From: Frankia nepalensis
Lineage (GTDB): Bacteria; Actinomycetota; Actinomycetes; Frankiales; Frankiaceae
NCBI RefSeq assembly: GCF_016786325.1
Contig: NZ_JADWYU010000098.1
Location: 80,649-144,648, forward strand
Direction: 5' to 3'
DNA length: 64,000 nucleotides
In this document: positions 1-8,697 of the stretch, piece after piece
Layout: every line of letters begins with the position of its first letter
How positions within the stretch are numbered: the stretch's first letter is position 1
Position numbers and translations under genes: made by a program
The notes under the pieces: model-generated
Seen by the model: the letters and a program-made list of their open reading frames with translations, nothing else
Told to the model about the DNA's origin: nothing
Database searches by the model: none

Positions 1-39
1 GCGATGATTGCGACTGGAAGCAAACGCGAGGAGGGGATT

Positions 40-1311
40 GTGAAGGTCGAGGACCTGATCCTGGTGAGCATCGACGACCACGTCGTCGAGCCGCCCGACA
101 TGTTCACCCGGCACGTGCCGGCGAAGTGGCTCGACCAGGCCCCGAAGGTGGTCACCACCGAGGAGGGCTTCCAGGCCTGGGAGTTCAAGGGGAACCGCAC
201 CGGGACGCTGTCGCTGAACGCGGTCGTGTCCTGGCCGCCGGAGGAGTGGGGGCTCGACCCGGCGGGCTACGCCGAGATGCGGCCCGGCGCGTACGACATC
301 CACGAGCGCATCCGCGACATGAACCGCAACGGGATCTTCGCGTCCATGTGCTTCCCGACGTTCCCGGGGTTCAGCGCGGGCAACCTCAACCGTGGGCACG
401 ACGACCTGGCCTACATCATGGTCCAGGCGTACAACGACTGGCACATCGACGAGTGGGCCGCGGCCTACCCGGGTCGGTTCATCCCGCTCGCCCTGCTGCC
501 GACCTGGGATCCGGCGCTGATGGTCGCCGAGATCCGGCGGGTCTCGGCCAAGGGCTGCCCGGCGGTGTCGATGCCGGAGCTGCCGCACATCGAGGGCCTT
601 CCGAGCTACCACGACCTCAGCCACTGGGGCCCGGTGTTCGAGGCGCTGGCCGACACCGGCACCGTGATGTGCCTGCACATCGGCCAGGGCTTCGGCGCCC
701 TCAAGCAGCCGCAGGACGCGCCCATCGACAACTTCATCATCCTGGCGACGCAGGTGTCGACGCTGGCCGCCCAGGACCTGCTGTGGGGCCCGGCGATGCG
801 GAACTACCCCGCTCTCAAGATCGCCTGGTCGGAGGCCGGCATCGGCTGGATCCCCTTCTACCTCAGCCGCTGCGACCGGCACTACACCAACCAGCGCTGG
901 CTGCGGCGCGACTTCGGCGGGAAGCTGCCCAGCGAGGTCTTCCGCGACCACTCGCTCGCCTGCTACGTCACCGACCCCGTCGCGCTCAAGGTCCGCCACG
1001 ACATCGGCGTCGACATCATCGCCTGGGAGTGCGACTACCCGCACTCGGACTCCATCTGGCCCGACGCCCCGGAGCAGGTCATGCGGGAGATGACCGACGC
1101 GGGCGCGAGCGACGACGACATCAACAAGATCACCTGGCAGAACTCCTGCCGCTTCTTCGACTGGGACCCGTTCCGCGGGCTGCCGCTGGACCAGGTCACC
1201 GTCGGCGCCCTGCGGGCGAAGGCCAGCGACGTCGACACCACCGTCCGGTCGCGCAAGGAGTGGGCAGCGCTCAACGCCGCCCGCACCGCCGGGGCCGCCG
1301 CCGGGAGCTAG
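40..1311 (+). CDS. Amidohydrolase family protein (metal-dependent TIM-barrel hydrolase or decarboxylase)
   Basis: This is a complete reading frame of about 423 residues. An ATG lies 36 bases upstream in the same frame, but the GTG at 40 is preceded by AGGAGG at 29-34 with 5-base spacing, so I prefer it. The protein opens with a strand ending in SIDDHVVEP, the usual first-strand signature of the amidohydrolase_2 group (gamma-resorcylate decarboxylase-like), where Asp/Glu and His bind a divalent metal. Later MCLHIGQGF supplies the central metal histidine, and WECDYPHSDSIWP near residue 335 is the typical C-terminal acid plus His-Ser segment. The family hydrolyses or decarboxylates cyclic substrates in the cytoplasm. 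The substrate cannot be told from sequence, and upstream context is cut off by the window edge. Confidence 0.85.
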   Translation: MKVEDLILVSIDDHVVEPPDMFTRHVPAKWLDQAPKVVTTEEGFQAWEFKGNRTGTLSLNAVVSWPPEEWGLDPAGYAEMRPGAYDIHERIRDMNRNGIFASMCFPTFPGFSAGNLNRGHDDLAYIMVQAYNDWHIDEWAAAYPGRFIPLALLPTWDPALMVAEIRRVSAKGCPAVSMPELPHIEGLPSYHDLSHWGPVFEALADTGTVMCLHIGQGFGALKQPQDAPIDNFIILATQVSTLAAQDLLWGPAMRNYPALKIAWSEAGIGWIPFYLSRCDRHYTNQRWLRRDFGGKLPSEVFRDHSLACYVTDPVALKVRHDIGVDIIAWECDYPHSDSIWPDAPEQVMREMTDAGASDDDINKITWQNSCRFFDWDPFRGLPLDQVTVGALRAKASDVDTTVRSRKEWAALNAARTAGAAAGS

Positions 1312-1446
1312 CGACACCTCGGCGAGCGTTCGCCCCGCCGGCCGCGCCCGTGGAACCAGGATCAGTCGGACGGTGGCGCGCCGCCGGTGACGCGAAACGT
1401 CTGGCCGATCTCTCGGCTGTCGTTCTGGTGTCGACCTCGGTGCCGG

Positions 1447-2553
1447 TCAACGAGGAGAGGCGGCCACCCGTACGCGGTCGCTCTCGCGGTCGGAGAGGAA
1501 GGACGCCAGTTCCCGTCCCTGCTCGGCGACGGCGGCGCGGTCGGCTCGGGAGAAGCGGCGCAGCGGGGTGACGACCACGGCGCCCGCCTCGACGTTCCAG
1601 GTGGCGGCGACCCGGCCGTCGACCAGCACCACGCGCGCGCCGGCGACCGACAGGCCGCGGTGGGCGTCGTCGATGATCCGGCCGCGGTCCTGGTAGCCGA
1701 GGATCGCGTTGTCGAACGCCGGCAGGAACCGTGCCGGGGCGGGCGTGTCGGGGTCGGGCCGCGGGGCGTCCGGGAGGTCGAGCAGCTCACGGCCGCGCTC
1801 GTCGCGGAAGGCGACGAGCTCCTCTCGGATCGCGGCCACCGCGGCGGGCAGCCCGGCCAGGCCGCACCAGGCGCGCAGGTCGGCCACCGACGCGGGGCCG
1901 AACGCGGCCAGATAGCGCCGCGCCAGCGCCTGGCCGACCGGATCGGTGCCATCGGGGGCGGGCGGGTCGACCTCCCGGCCCAGCCACGAGGACAGCGCCG
2001 CGTGACGCACGCCTGCCCGCGTGCGCCACAGGCCGCGCGGGGGCAGCTGCGCCAGCGGCGCCAGCGCGCAGGCCATCTCGCCCAGGGCCCGCGGCCCCGG
2101 CGCCGGCCAGCGCTCGGCCAGCACCCGCGCGAGCTCCGCCGTCGAGCGCGGCTGGCCGTCGGCGAGCACCGCCCGGACCGCCGCGGCGAGCTCGTCGAGG
2201 TCCAGCCCGCCGAGCTCGCCGCGGTAGACCCCGAGGACCCGCTGGCGCAGCATGGGGTCATGGCGGGCTCGCCAGGCCAGGGCATCCTCGGCGGCGAGCA
2301 GGTGAACGGTGCGGCGCATGAGGTGGGTCCGCACCACGCGCCGCCCGGTCAGCAGGTCCGAGAGCGCCGCCGCGTCGAACGCGCGCAGCCGTGTCCACAG
2401 GCCGACGAACGGCTCCTGCGGCTCCTGCGGCTCCTGCGCCTGCAGGCCGCCGAGATGCGCGACGGCGTCGAGCACCGGCAGGTCGGCGCGCTCGAGCAGC
2501 AACTGGCGGGCCAGGGTCGCGCGGCCCAGCGCCCGGGCGCCCAGAACGGTCAT
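1447..2553 (-). CDS. Winged-helix DNA-binding domain-containing protein (HTH_42 type)
   Basis: About 368 residues. The frame stays open upstream, but those codons run into the repeat element at 2571-2971, and MTVLGARALGRATLARQLLL from 2553 is a natural family N-terminus. The body has the 'HLGGLQAQEPQEP..GLWTRL' and 'VVRTHLMRRTVHLLAAED' segments typical of actinobacterial winged-helix proteins related to the YcaQ/AlkX group. Those include DNA-glycosylase-like members that unhook interstrand crosslinks. Whether this one has glycosylase activity is not shown. It stands alone, transcribed opposite to the upstream amidohydrolase. Its promoter region coincides with the first copy of a 44-bp repeat 18 bases upstream of the start, so its expression may depend on that element. 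Confidence 0.75.
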   Translation of the reverse strand: MTVLGARALGRATLARQLLLERADLPVLDAVAHLGGLQAQEPQEPQEPFVGLWTRLRAFDAAALSDLLTGRRVVRTHLMRRTVHLLAAEDALAWRARHDPMLRQRVLGVYRGELGGLDLDELAAAVRAVLADGQPRSTAELARVLAERWPAPGPRALGEMACALAPLAQLPPRGLWRTRAGVRHAALSSWLGREVDPPAPDGTDPVGQALARRYLAAFGPASVADLRAWCGLAGLPAAVAAIREELVAFRDERGRELLDLPDAPRPDPDTPAPARFLPAFDNAILGYQDRGRIIDDAHRGLSVAGARVVLVDGRVAATWNVEAGAVVVTPLRRFSRADRAAVAEQGRELASFLSDRESDRVRVAASPR

Positions 2554-2570
2554 CGGATCACGCCCACATT

Positions 2571-2614
2571 GTCGTCGTCTGGCACGAGACGACGTTGACA
2601 GGAAAAGCGGCCAG
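2571..2614. repeat. 44-bp direct repeat, copy A (contains a hairpin)
   Basis: An identical 44-bp block recurs at 2919-2962. Each copy starts with a palindrome, CGTCGTCT-GGCACG-AGACGACG (8-bp arms, 6-base loop), and continues with TTGACAGGAAAAGCGGCCAG. Similarity carries on for a few bases (TGTGACC). The two copies sit on either side of the inverted-repeat-ended segment 2621-2920. Confidence 0.85.
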
Positions 2615-2620
2615 AGTGTG

Positions 2621-2920
2621 ACCTGACTTCCCTCACGTTGATCCTTCTCGAAAGATCGTAAGGCCGTGACCTGCGACTTCGCCGTCACCGGCGACGAAAA
2701 TTGTGCACTAACGGGAGGCGTCGAGTCGTTGCCGGAGACTGCCGACGGGCCCACAAGGAGATCGACTCACGCGACATGGGCGGCAGTTGTACCTACAGAT
2801 CGGCAACCAACTCTCGCGCCAAGCCCTCCCGCCGGACCAACATTTCACTGTCCGTAGCATTGCGATCTTGACTGCTGTATCGGGCCGCGCACGTGCGCAC
2901 TAATTTGAGGGAAGTCAGGT
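2621..2920. mobile_element. MITE-like 300-bp element with 15-bp terminal inverted repeats
   Basis: The segment begins ACCTGACTTCCCTCA and ends with its exact reverse complement TGAGGGAAGTCAGGT. No convincing gene lies inside; the frames are short and unlike real proteins. It is more AT-rich than its surroundings and contains a GCGCACGTGCGC palindrome next to the right end. It is flanked almost directly by the 44-bp direct repeats. The size and inverted ends fit a non-autonomous transposable element. No transposase is present in the window. Confidence 0.6.
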
Positions 2921-2962
2921 CGTCGTCTGGCACGAGACGACGTTGACAGGAAAAGCGGCCAG
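2919..2962. repeat. 44-bp direct repeat, copy B
   Basis: Exact second copy of the 44-bp repeat at 2571-2614, beginning immediately after the right inverted end of the 300-bp element. If the 300-bp element transposed, 44 bp is far too long for a normal target duplication. The block is more likely its own repeated unit. Confidence 0.85.
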
Positions 2963-3071
2963 GTTGTGACCGCTTTCCCGGGCGATCTCCGCATCCGGCC
3001 CGGGAACGCCACCGCCCAGTGATCCTCGGATGTGTGCGCCATTCGGCGGTCGAGCGGCCCCAGCAAGATCC

Positions 3072-4748
3072 CTAGTGGCGGCCGGGGTGGTCGTGGTCGG
3101 CGGGGATGGGCGTGTCGCGCTGGAAGACGACGACCTTGCCGGCTCGTTCCCGCTTCGCGGCGTACATCGCCAGGTCGGCCTGGTGGAGCAGGACGTCGGG
3201 GCTGGCCGGCCGGGCGGCGCCGTCGAGCGTGACGAGGCCGAGGCTGGCGCGCGGGACGTAGGTCCGGCCCGCCAGCCGGCACGGTTCCTGGACCGCCGCC
3301 GCGAGCCGTTCGGCGATGCGACGCGGGTCGTCGGGGCCGCCGCCGTCCAGGATGACCGCGAACTCGTCGCCACCGAGGCGGGCGACGGTGTCGGCCGCGC
3401 GGGTACCGGCCCGCAGCCGCGATGCGCTGATCTTGAGCAGCTCGTCGCCGGCGGCATGCCCGAACTCGTCGTTGACCCGCTTGAAGCGGTCGAGGTCGAC
3501 GAACAGGACGGAGACGGCAGGTTCATGGGCGGCGAGCGCGCCATTACGCCCGGGCATGGTGGCGGAGATGACCGCCCGCTGGAGCCGCCGGGTGAACAGC
3601 GCACGGTTGGCCAGGCCGGTCAGCGGGTCATGAAACGCTTGATAGTGGAGCTGACTCTCACGTTCCCGAATCTCGGTGAGAAGGCGGGTGTTCTCGGCGA
3701 TGGTAATCATTTGTCGGGCGAGCGCCAGTACCAGCAGAGACACCATGCCGTAAACCTCGAACCGGTCGAGCGGGGTACCCGTCACCAGTTTTCCGAGAAT
3801 CAACAGGCCGGCGGCGCAGAGCGCGGCGTAGGGCAGGGCGGCATGCACCCACATCGCCCGCGGCCGAGGCCGGGCCGGGCCGTCCGGGTATGCCGGCGCC
3901 GACACCGGCACCAGCGCGGCGAGGGCCATCAGCAGGATCGCGACGATGAAGGGGATCAGGCTCCACGCCGGGAGGTCGTAGCGCTCATGGGCGACGCGGT
4001 AGACGAACACGTTGCCCGTGAGGCCGTAGATCAGCAGGCCCGAGCCCAGCAGTCCCAACGTCGCCGGGGACCACGGCCGGCGGAAGCTCGCGATCAGCAG
4101 GACGACCACCGCCAGGATCAGCACGGCCATCTCGTGGATCAGGGCGGCCACGAACGACCCGGTGTTGGGCGTGGTCACCCGGACGACGTCGCCCAGCACC
4201 GTCCCCCATTCCAGCAGGACCACCGAACCGACGATCAGCACACAGTCCAGCACGACGATCATGCGCCAGAGAGCCTGGCCGTGCCTCTGCCTGCCCACGC
4301 CCGCGCCTCGGCCTTCGGCCGGGTAGGTGGGCAGGCACAACAGGCCGGCCAGCGCCAGCCCGTAGAAGAAGACGAGACTCGCGTACCCGGACGACGTGCT
4401 GGTGGCGGGCGATCCGCCGGTTAACAAGATCAGGATGGTGACGAGGCCCGCGCCCGCGAGGCCGGTCGCCATCAGGCCGATGAACACCCGCCATCGCCGG
4501 TCGCCGGCGACGGCCCTCCGGGCGCTCCAGAAGGCGGCAACCGCCGCGATGATCTCGGAGGCGAAGGTGACGAAGGTGGTGGCGATCACACCGGGAAGCG
4601 GTGCCAGCAGCGCGTCGAACACGACCGCCAACCCGACGAGCAGCAGGCAGGCCACCACCGCGCACGAGAACACGCGCGACCCGTGGCCTGAACCAGCCGA
4701 ACGCCGAATGTCCGGCGTGGCGTCCCCGACAATGCGCAACCCAACCAT
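3072..4748 (-). CDS. Membrane-bound GGDEF diguanylate cyclase
   Basis: About 558 residues. Two adjacent ATG codons (4751, 4748) follow a G-rich ribosome site; spacing favours the second. Residues 1-350 contain about nine to ten hydrophobic segments, then a linker (TIAENTRLLTEIRERESQL) that looks like a coiled signalling helix. The C-terminal GGDEF domain carries the intact active-site motif RLGGDEFAV, and RAAD five residues upstream matches the product-inhibition I-site (RxxD). HDPLTGLANRALF is the classic domain start. No EAL domain follows, so this should synthesise c-di-GMP in response to a membrane-sensed signal, with feedback inhibition. The gene is monocistronic and divergent from the MFS gene at 5349. 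Confidence 0.93.
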   Translation of the reverse strand: MVGLRIVGDATPDIRRSAGSGHGSRVFSCAVVACLLLVGLAVVFDALLAPLPGVIATTFVTFASEIIAAVAAFWSARRAVAGDRRWRVFIGLMATGLAGAGLVTILILLTGGSPATSTSSGYASLVFFYGLALAGLLCLPTYPAEGRGAGVGRQRHGQALWRMIVVLDCVLIVGSVVLLEWGTVLGDVVRVTTPNTGSFVAALIHEMAVLILAVVVLLIASFRRPWSPATLGLLGSGLLIYGLTGNVFVYRVAHERYDLPAWSLIPFIVAILLMALAALVPVSAPAYPDGPARPRPRAMWVHAALPYAALCAAGLLILGKLVTGTPLDRFEVYGMVSLLVLALARQMITIAENTRLLTEIRERESQLHYQAFHDPLTGLANRALFTRRLQRAVISATMPGRNGALAAHEPAVSVLFVDLDRFKRVNDEFGHAAGDELLKISASRLRAGTRAADTVARLGGDEFAVILDGGGPDDPRRIAERLAAAVQEPCRLAGRTYVPRASLGLVTLDGAARPASPDVLLHQADLAMYAAKRERAGKVVVFQRDTPIPADHDHPGRH

Positions 4749-5348
4749 CATTTCCCCCCAGGCCAGCGTACCGTAGCCGCCCGGACCCGGACAGCGACAG
4801 CCCGCGCCCCATTTCCGACACAAACACTTCGCCAGAATTTGGACGGACGTATTTCGCGATACGTCCCCACCGGGCATCTGTGCGTTACAGCTGTCCCGTT
4901 CCGGCGTCGCGGCCGTACCGCGCGGCCCGGATGCTCTCCTTTGGCCCAGCTCGTCACCAACGACCTGCCCGTCCCCGCGGCCCTGATCACCGGGATCTGG
5001 TCACCGTTGCCACCGCGGAACGCGAAAGCGCAAGGCACCCCGATCCGGTCATCCCGGCGAACCGCCCCCGGCCGACGCTCCGACCCGGAGCGGCCGGCCG
5101 AGCGGCCGGCCGGGTGTAGCGGCCGTCACAGCGCGGCCGGGCCGGGCGGTGTTATCGTCTCCGGCGGTCCCTTTTGTTACGACTGTGTAGCCGCAGAGAT
5201 CGTGATCGACCGCCGCGCCGACTGGCCGGGGCGGTCCGCACTGGGACCCAGGCCCGTGGACCATGTGCCGCGGCGGCCTGGACGAATCCGGGACTCGTCT
5301 CCCCGCCGGCTCGAGCGCCCGCCGCGCTCCGGCCGCGAGGTATGTCCC
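4749..5348. other. Divergent intergenic region with an 8-bp inverted repeat
   Basis: No gene is supported here; frames upstream of the 5349 start lack a ribosome site. A clean inverted repeat GGACGTAT-TTCGCG-ATACGTCC lies at 4845-4866, about 100 bases upstream of the diguanylate cyclase start. It may be an operator for one of the two divergent genes. The rest is GC-rich with no other structure that I could recognise. Confidence 0.5.
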
Positions 5349-7181
5349 ATGAGCACGTCGTCCGGCCCAAGCACGTCCGCAACCACTTCCGTCCCCGTAC
5401 TGACCATGACGGTGACGGGCGCCGCCGCGCCCGCCCCGGCCCGTCCCGAGCTCGGCCGCCGCCACTCACCCAGCGGCGCGCAGCCACCCTCACCGCCTGT
5501 GCCGCCGCCCCCGACGGCCATGACGGCCATGACGGCCCCGGCAACCACGACGGCCCCGGCAACCACGGCAACCGAGCCGGCTGCCGGCCTCGTCACGGCG
5601 CCGCCCGTCTCCGGTGGCGCGGCGGCCTACCGCTGGCTGCTCGGCCTGCCGGGCGCGAAGCCGATGGTCGCCGCCGGCCTGTTGGCCCGGCTGCCCAACG
5701 CGATGATCGGCATAGGCGGGATGCTGCTGGTCGCGGCGACCACCGGTTCCTACCGGCTGGCCGGCGCGGCGACGGCCGCGATCGCGCTCGCGGGTGCCGC
5801 CGCCGGCCCGCTGGTCGGCCGCCGGATCGACCGGCTCGGCCCGCGCGCGGTGCTGCCGGGGCTGGCCGTCGCCCATGTCGCCGCCGGCGTCGCCTTCCTG
5901 GCCGCGGCACTCTCCGGCGCGCCCGTGCCACTGGTGATCGCGGCCGCGGCCGCCACCGGCGCGACGCTCCCGCAGGTCGGCCCGGTGGCCCGGCAGCGCT
6001 GGGCGGCCAGGCTCGGCGACGACCCCCGGCTCAACACGGCCTACGCCCTGGAGTCGGCGCTCGACGAGGTGACGTTCGTCGTCGGCCCAGCCGCCGCGAG
6101 CCTGCTCGCCGGCTTCACCCCGTCGGCCGGCACCGCCGCCAGCCTGGTGCTCGCCGCCGTCGGCGTCGCCGCCTTCGCCGCCTTGCCCACCCCGGACGCC
6201 CCGCCAGCGCCGGACACCCCGCCCACCCTGGGCTCCCCGCTTACGCCGGACGCCCCGCCCACGCCGGGCTCCCTGTCCGCGCCGGACTCCCCGCCCGCCT
6301 CGGACTCCCTGCCCGCGCCCGCGCGCCTTGCCTCGCGGCCCGCGGCGCCGGCGGCGGCGCGGACACCGACCGCGACCACGCCGGGCCGCGGCCGCCTCGG
6401 CCGGGACCGGTCGGTGCTGCGGATCCGTGGGCTGGTGCCCCTGCTGGTGGCGGCGGCGGCCTTGGGGGCGTTCTTCGGGACGATGGACATCGGGCTGGTC
6501 GTCTACGCCAGGGCTCACAGCTGGGCGGGTGCCTCGGGCCTGTTGCCGACCCTGGTCACGCTGTCGAGCCTGGGAGTCGGCATCGTGTACGGAACAGTCC
6601 ACTGGCGGACGAGCGTGGTGCGCCGGTACGCGATCGCCGCCACCCTGCTCGCGGCTGGCGCCGCTCTCGTGCCCCTGGCCGGCTGGGCCGGCGGCATCGG
6701 CGCCGTCGTCGCCGCGGCACTGATCACGGGACTGCCGCTCGCTCCGCTGATCATCACTGGCACCGCGCTCGTCGGCGAGCTGGTTCCGGCCCACCGGCGG
6801 ACCGAGGGCTTCACCTGGATCGTGATCGCGAACAGTGTCGGCGTCGCCGCGGGCGCCCCGCTGACCGGCGCGCTCGTCGACCGGCTCGGCGCCACGTGGG
6901 CGCTGGCGGCCCTCGCGGTGTGCGGGTCCCTCACCGCGGCCACGGCCCTGGTCGCCGCCGTCCGCCTGCGCGCCGCGCGCGCCACCGCGCAGGCTCCCCG
7001 CGGCGCCACGCGGATCCCGCGCGCGCGGACCCCCCGTGCGCGGATCCGGAGCGCCGATGCGCGCACACGACCGGCGATCTCCAGCTCGTCCCGGCGCGGT
7101 CCGCGCAGGAGATCACCAGATGCGCACGAAATCCGGGGACAAATGGGGCCGGAATCGCCGGATGCCGCACAGATCCGATGA
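5349..7181 (+). CDS. MFS transporter with Pro-rich N-terminus and central repeat loop
   Basis: About 610 residues. The ATG at 5349 follows GAGG at suitable spacing; the open frame continues upstream but without a ribosome site. Residues 1-90 are low complexity (Pro, Ala, Thr). From YRWLLGLPGAKPMVAAGLLA on there are about twelve hydrophobic segments in two six-helix halves, with MFS loop motifs such as GPLVGRRIDRLGPRAVLPG and a second-half equivalent. The central cytoplasmic loop (residues ~278-350) is expanded by tandem short repeats rich in Asp, Pro and Ser (units like PDAPPTPGS). The C-terminal 45 residues are Arg-rich. Substrate unknown; the MFS half similar to ViolA/sugar-efflux groups suggests an exporter. 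The 3' end overlaps the left arm of an inverted repeat (7052-7242). Confidence 0.85.
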   Translation: MSTSSGPSTSATTSVPVLTMTVTGAAAPAPARPELGRRHSPSGAQPPSPPVPPPPTAMTAMTAPATTTAPATTATEPAAGLVTAPPVSGGAAAYRWLLGLPGAKPMVAAGLLARLPNAMIGIGGMLLVAATTGSYRLAGAATAAIALAGAAAGPLVGRRIDRLGPRAVLPGLAVAHVAAGVAFLAAALSGAPVPLVIAAAAATGATLPQVGPVARQRWAARLGDDPRLNTAYALESALDEVTFVVGPAAASLLAGFTPSAGTAASLVLAAVGVAAFAALPTPDAPPAPDTPPTLGSPLTPDAPPTPGSLSAPDSPPASDSLPAPARLASRPAAPAAARTPTATTPGRGRLGRDRSVLRIRGLVPLLVAAAALGAFFGTMDIGLVVYARAHSWAGASGLLPTLVTLSSLGVGIVYGTVHWRTSVVRRYAIAATLLAAGAALVPLAGWAGGIGAVVAAALITGLPLAPLIITGTALVGELVPAHRRTEGFTWIVIANSVGVAAGAPLTGALVDRLGATWALAALAVCGSLTAATALVAAVRLRAARATAQAPRGATRIPRARTPRARIRSADARTRPAISSSSRRGPRRRSPDAHEIRGQMGPESPDAAQIR

Positions 7182-7242
7182 TCAGTGCTGCCGCCGAGCC
7201 TCCGGGCACGCCATGATCGCCATTGGTGTGCGCGCATCGGCG
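7052..7242. repeat. 17-bp inverted repeat flanking the MFS 3' end
   Basis: CGCCGATGCGCGCACAC at 7052-7068 has its exact reverse complement at 7226-7242, enclosing about 157 bases that span the MFS stop codon at 7181. The left arm lies inside the Arg-rich C-terminus of the MFS gene, which looks like readthrough into repeat sequence. Confidence 0.75.
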
Positions 7243-7391
7243 GGCGAACGGCCCGGCCAGGGCCCACGTGAAGGCCGCGGGCGGGAGTCGCCGGCCAGCC
7301 GGGAGCTTCGGCTGGGCGGCGGCTGTCACAGGTGTGTTTCGTTTGCTGAGAAGCAGCGAGATCCGGCGCGAGGCGGGCCTACGCTGCTCGG

Positions 7392-8408
7392 GTGAGCCCA
7401 CGGACGACCACCGACCTGACGGCGCCGGACGGCCCGGACGGGCGCCGCGGCGGGATTCCGGTCATCGACATCGGGCCGTTCCTGGCCGGGGCGGACCCCG
7501 CGGCGGCCGTCGAGCGGATCGCGCACGCCTGCTCGACGGTGAGCTTCCTGCACGTCGTCGGGCACGGGATCGCGCCGGAGACGTTCGACGCCGTCTACCG
7601 GGCCAACGACGCGCTGCTCGCGCTCCCGGAGGCCGAACGGGACCTGCTCGCCTCCCCCGACCGGCACCCGTTCCGCGGGCTGACCACGATGCGCTCGCCG
7701 GACGGCGCGCCGCTCGTCCACCGGTTTCAGGTGTGCCACTACGACGACCCGCCGGCGGCCGCCACGGCCGGGGTGCCGGCCAGGTACGTCGACTACTTCG
7801 CCCGCAACGTATGGCCGGAGCAGGTGGCCGGCCTGCGGGCCGCGGTCCTGGCCTGTTTCGCCGAGATGCGGCGGGTCGGCGACACGCTGATGGAGCTGTT
7901 CGCCCGGGCGCTCGGGCTCGCGCCGGACTACTTCGCGCCGATGCTCACCCATCCGGTGTCCGATCTCGCCGTGAACGGCTATCCCGCGCAGCCGCCCCGG
8001 GAGTCGGCCGAGCCGGCCCTGACGTTCCTCGAACACACCGACTCCGGCATGCTGACCCTGCTGCACCAGCGCGGCGACTACCCGGGTCTGCAGGTCCAGG
8101 ACCTGGACGGAGCCTGGATCACCGTGCCGCTCGACCCCGACGCGCTCGTCATCAACATCGGCGACCTGATGTCCCGCTGGACGAACGACCGCTGGCCGTC
8201 GACCCGGCACCGGGTCGTCGCCGCCGCCGACTCCACCGCCACCCGGACGTCGATCGCCACGTTCCACCTGCCAAACGTCGACACCGTGATCGCCCCGCTG
8301 GAGCCGTTCGTCGGCGCCGACGGCCCCCACTACGAACCGGTCACCCCATACGTCTGGGAGGCGATGTTCCTCGCCAAGTACCGCCCTCGCGACAGCAAGG
8401 CCGCCTGA
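7392..8408 (+). CDS. Isopenicillin N synthase-like 2-oxoglutarate/Fe(II) dioxygenase
   Basis: 338 residues, starting at a GTG. An N-terminal DIOX_N-like region contains IPVIDIGPFL, a standard opening of the IPNS/ACC-oxidase group. The catalytic double-stranded beta-helix shows the iron triad: HTD in FLEHTDSGMLTLLHQ (residue ~217) and the distal His in STRHRVV (residue ~275). RTSIATF then supplies the RxS motif that binds the 2-oxoglutarate carboxylate. These enzymes oxidise small substrates in the cytoplasm, often in secondary metabolism. No biosynthetic partners are adjacent, so the substrate is unknown. Length matches the family. The gene stands alone, with about 200 bases to the MFS gene upstream. 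Confidence 0.9.
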   Translation: MSPRTTTDLTAPDGPDGRRGGIPVIDIGPFLAGADPAAAVERIAHACSTVSFLHVVGHGIAPETFDAVYRANDALLALPEAERDLLASPDRHPFRGLTTMRSPDGAPLVHRFQVCHYDDPPAAATAGVPARYVDYFARNVWPEQVAGLRAAVLACFAEMRRVGDTLMELFARALGLAPDYFAPMLTHPVSDLAVNGYPAQPPRESAEPALTFLEHTDSGMLTLLHQRGDYPGLQVQDLDGAWITVPLDPDALVINIGDLMSRWTNDRWPSTRHRVVAAADSTATRTSIATFHLPNVDTVIAPLEPFVGADGPHYEPVTPYVWEAMFLAKYRPRDSKAA

Positions 8409-8439
8409 CCGGCTCGGGCCGCGGCAGCGTCGAGGTTCC

Positions 8440-8473
8440 GGTCGCTCCGAGACCTCGGTCGCTCCGAGACCTC
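8440..8473. repeat. 17-bp unit repeated twice in tandem
   Basis: GGTCGCTCCGAGACCTC occurs back to back at 8440-8456 and 8457-8473, about 30 bases after the oxygenase stop. Each unit contains GAG..CTC complementarity and may contribute to transcription termination. Confidence 0.7.
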
Positions 8474-8697
8474 GGTTTGCTCTGGCGCCCGCGGGGCGAC
8501 GCTGGTCGGTTCGGCCACGCGATGGTCATTGACGGTCTTCCGAGTGAATGTGATGCTTGATCCGGCTCAGTCGTCAAGATGGCGGTGGAGCGTTGGGATG
8601 TGAGTTACCGGCCTGGGCCGGTGGTTGACACCACATCGCTGCGCCGCTCGGCCGGCACTGAGCCATGTCCGAATGGCTCTTGGAAGGTCGACAGACA

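Noticed and set aside
5049..7181. Very long overlapping frames on both strands across the MFS gene
   Set aside because: They arise from high GC and biased third positions; composition (Arg, Pro, Gly runs) is unlike real proteins, while the plus-strand frame at 5349 has MFS motifs.
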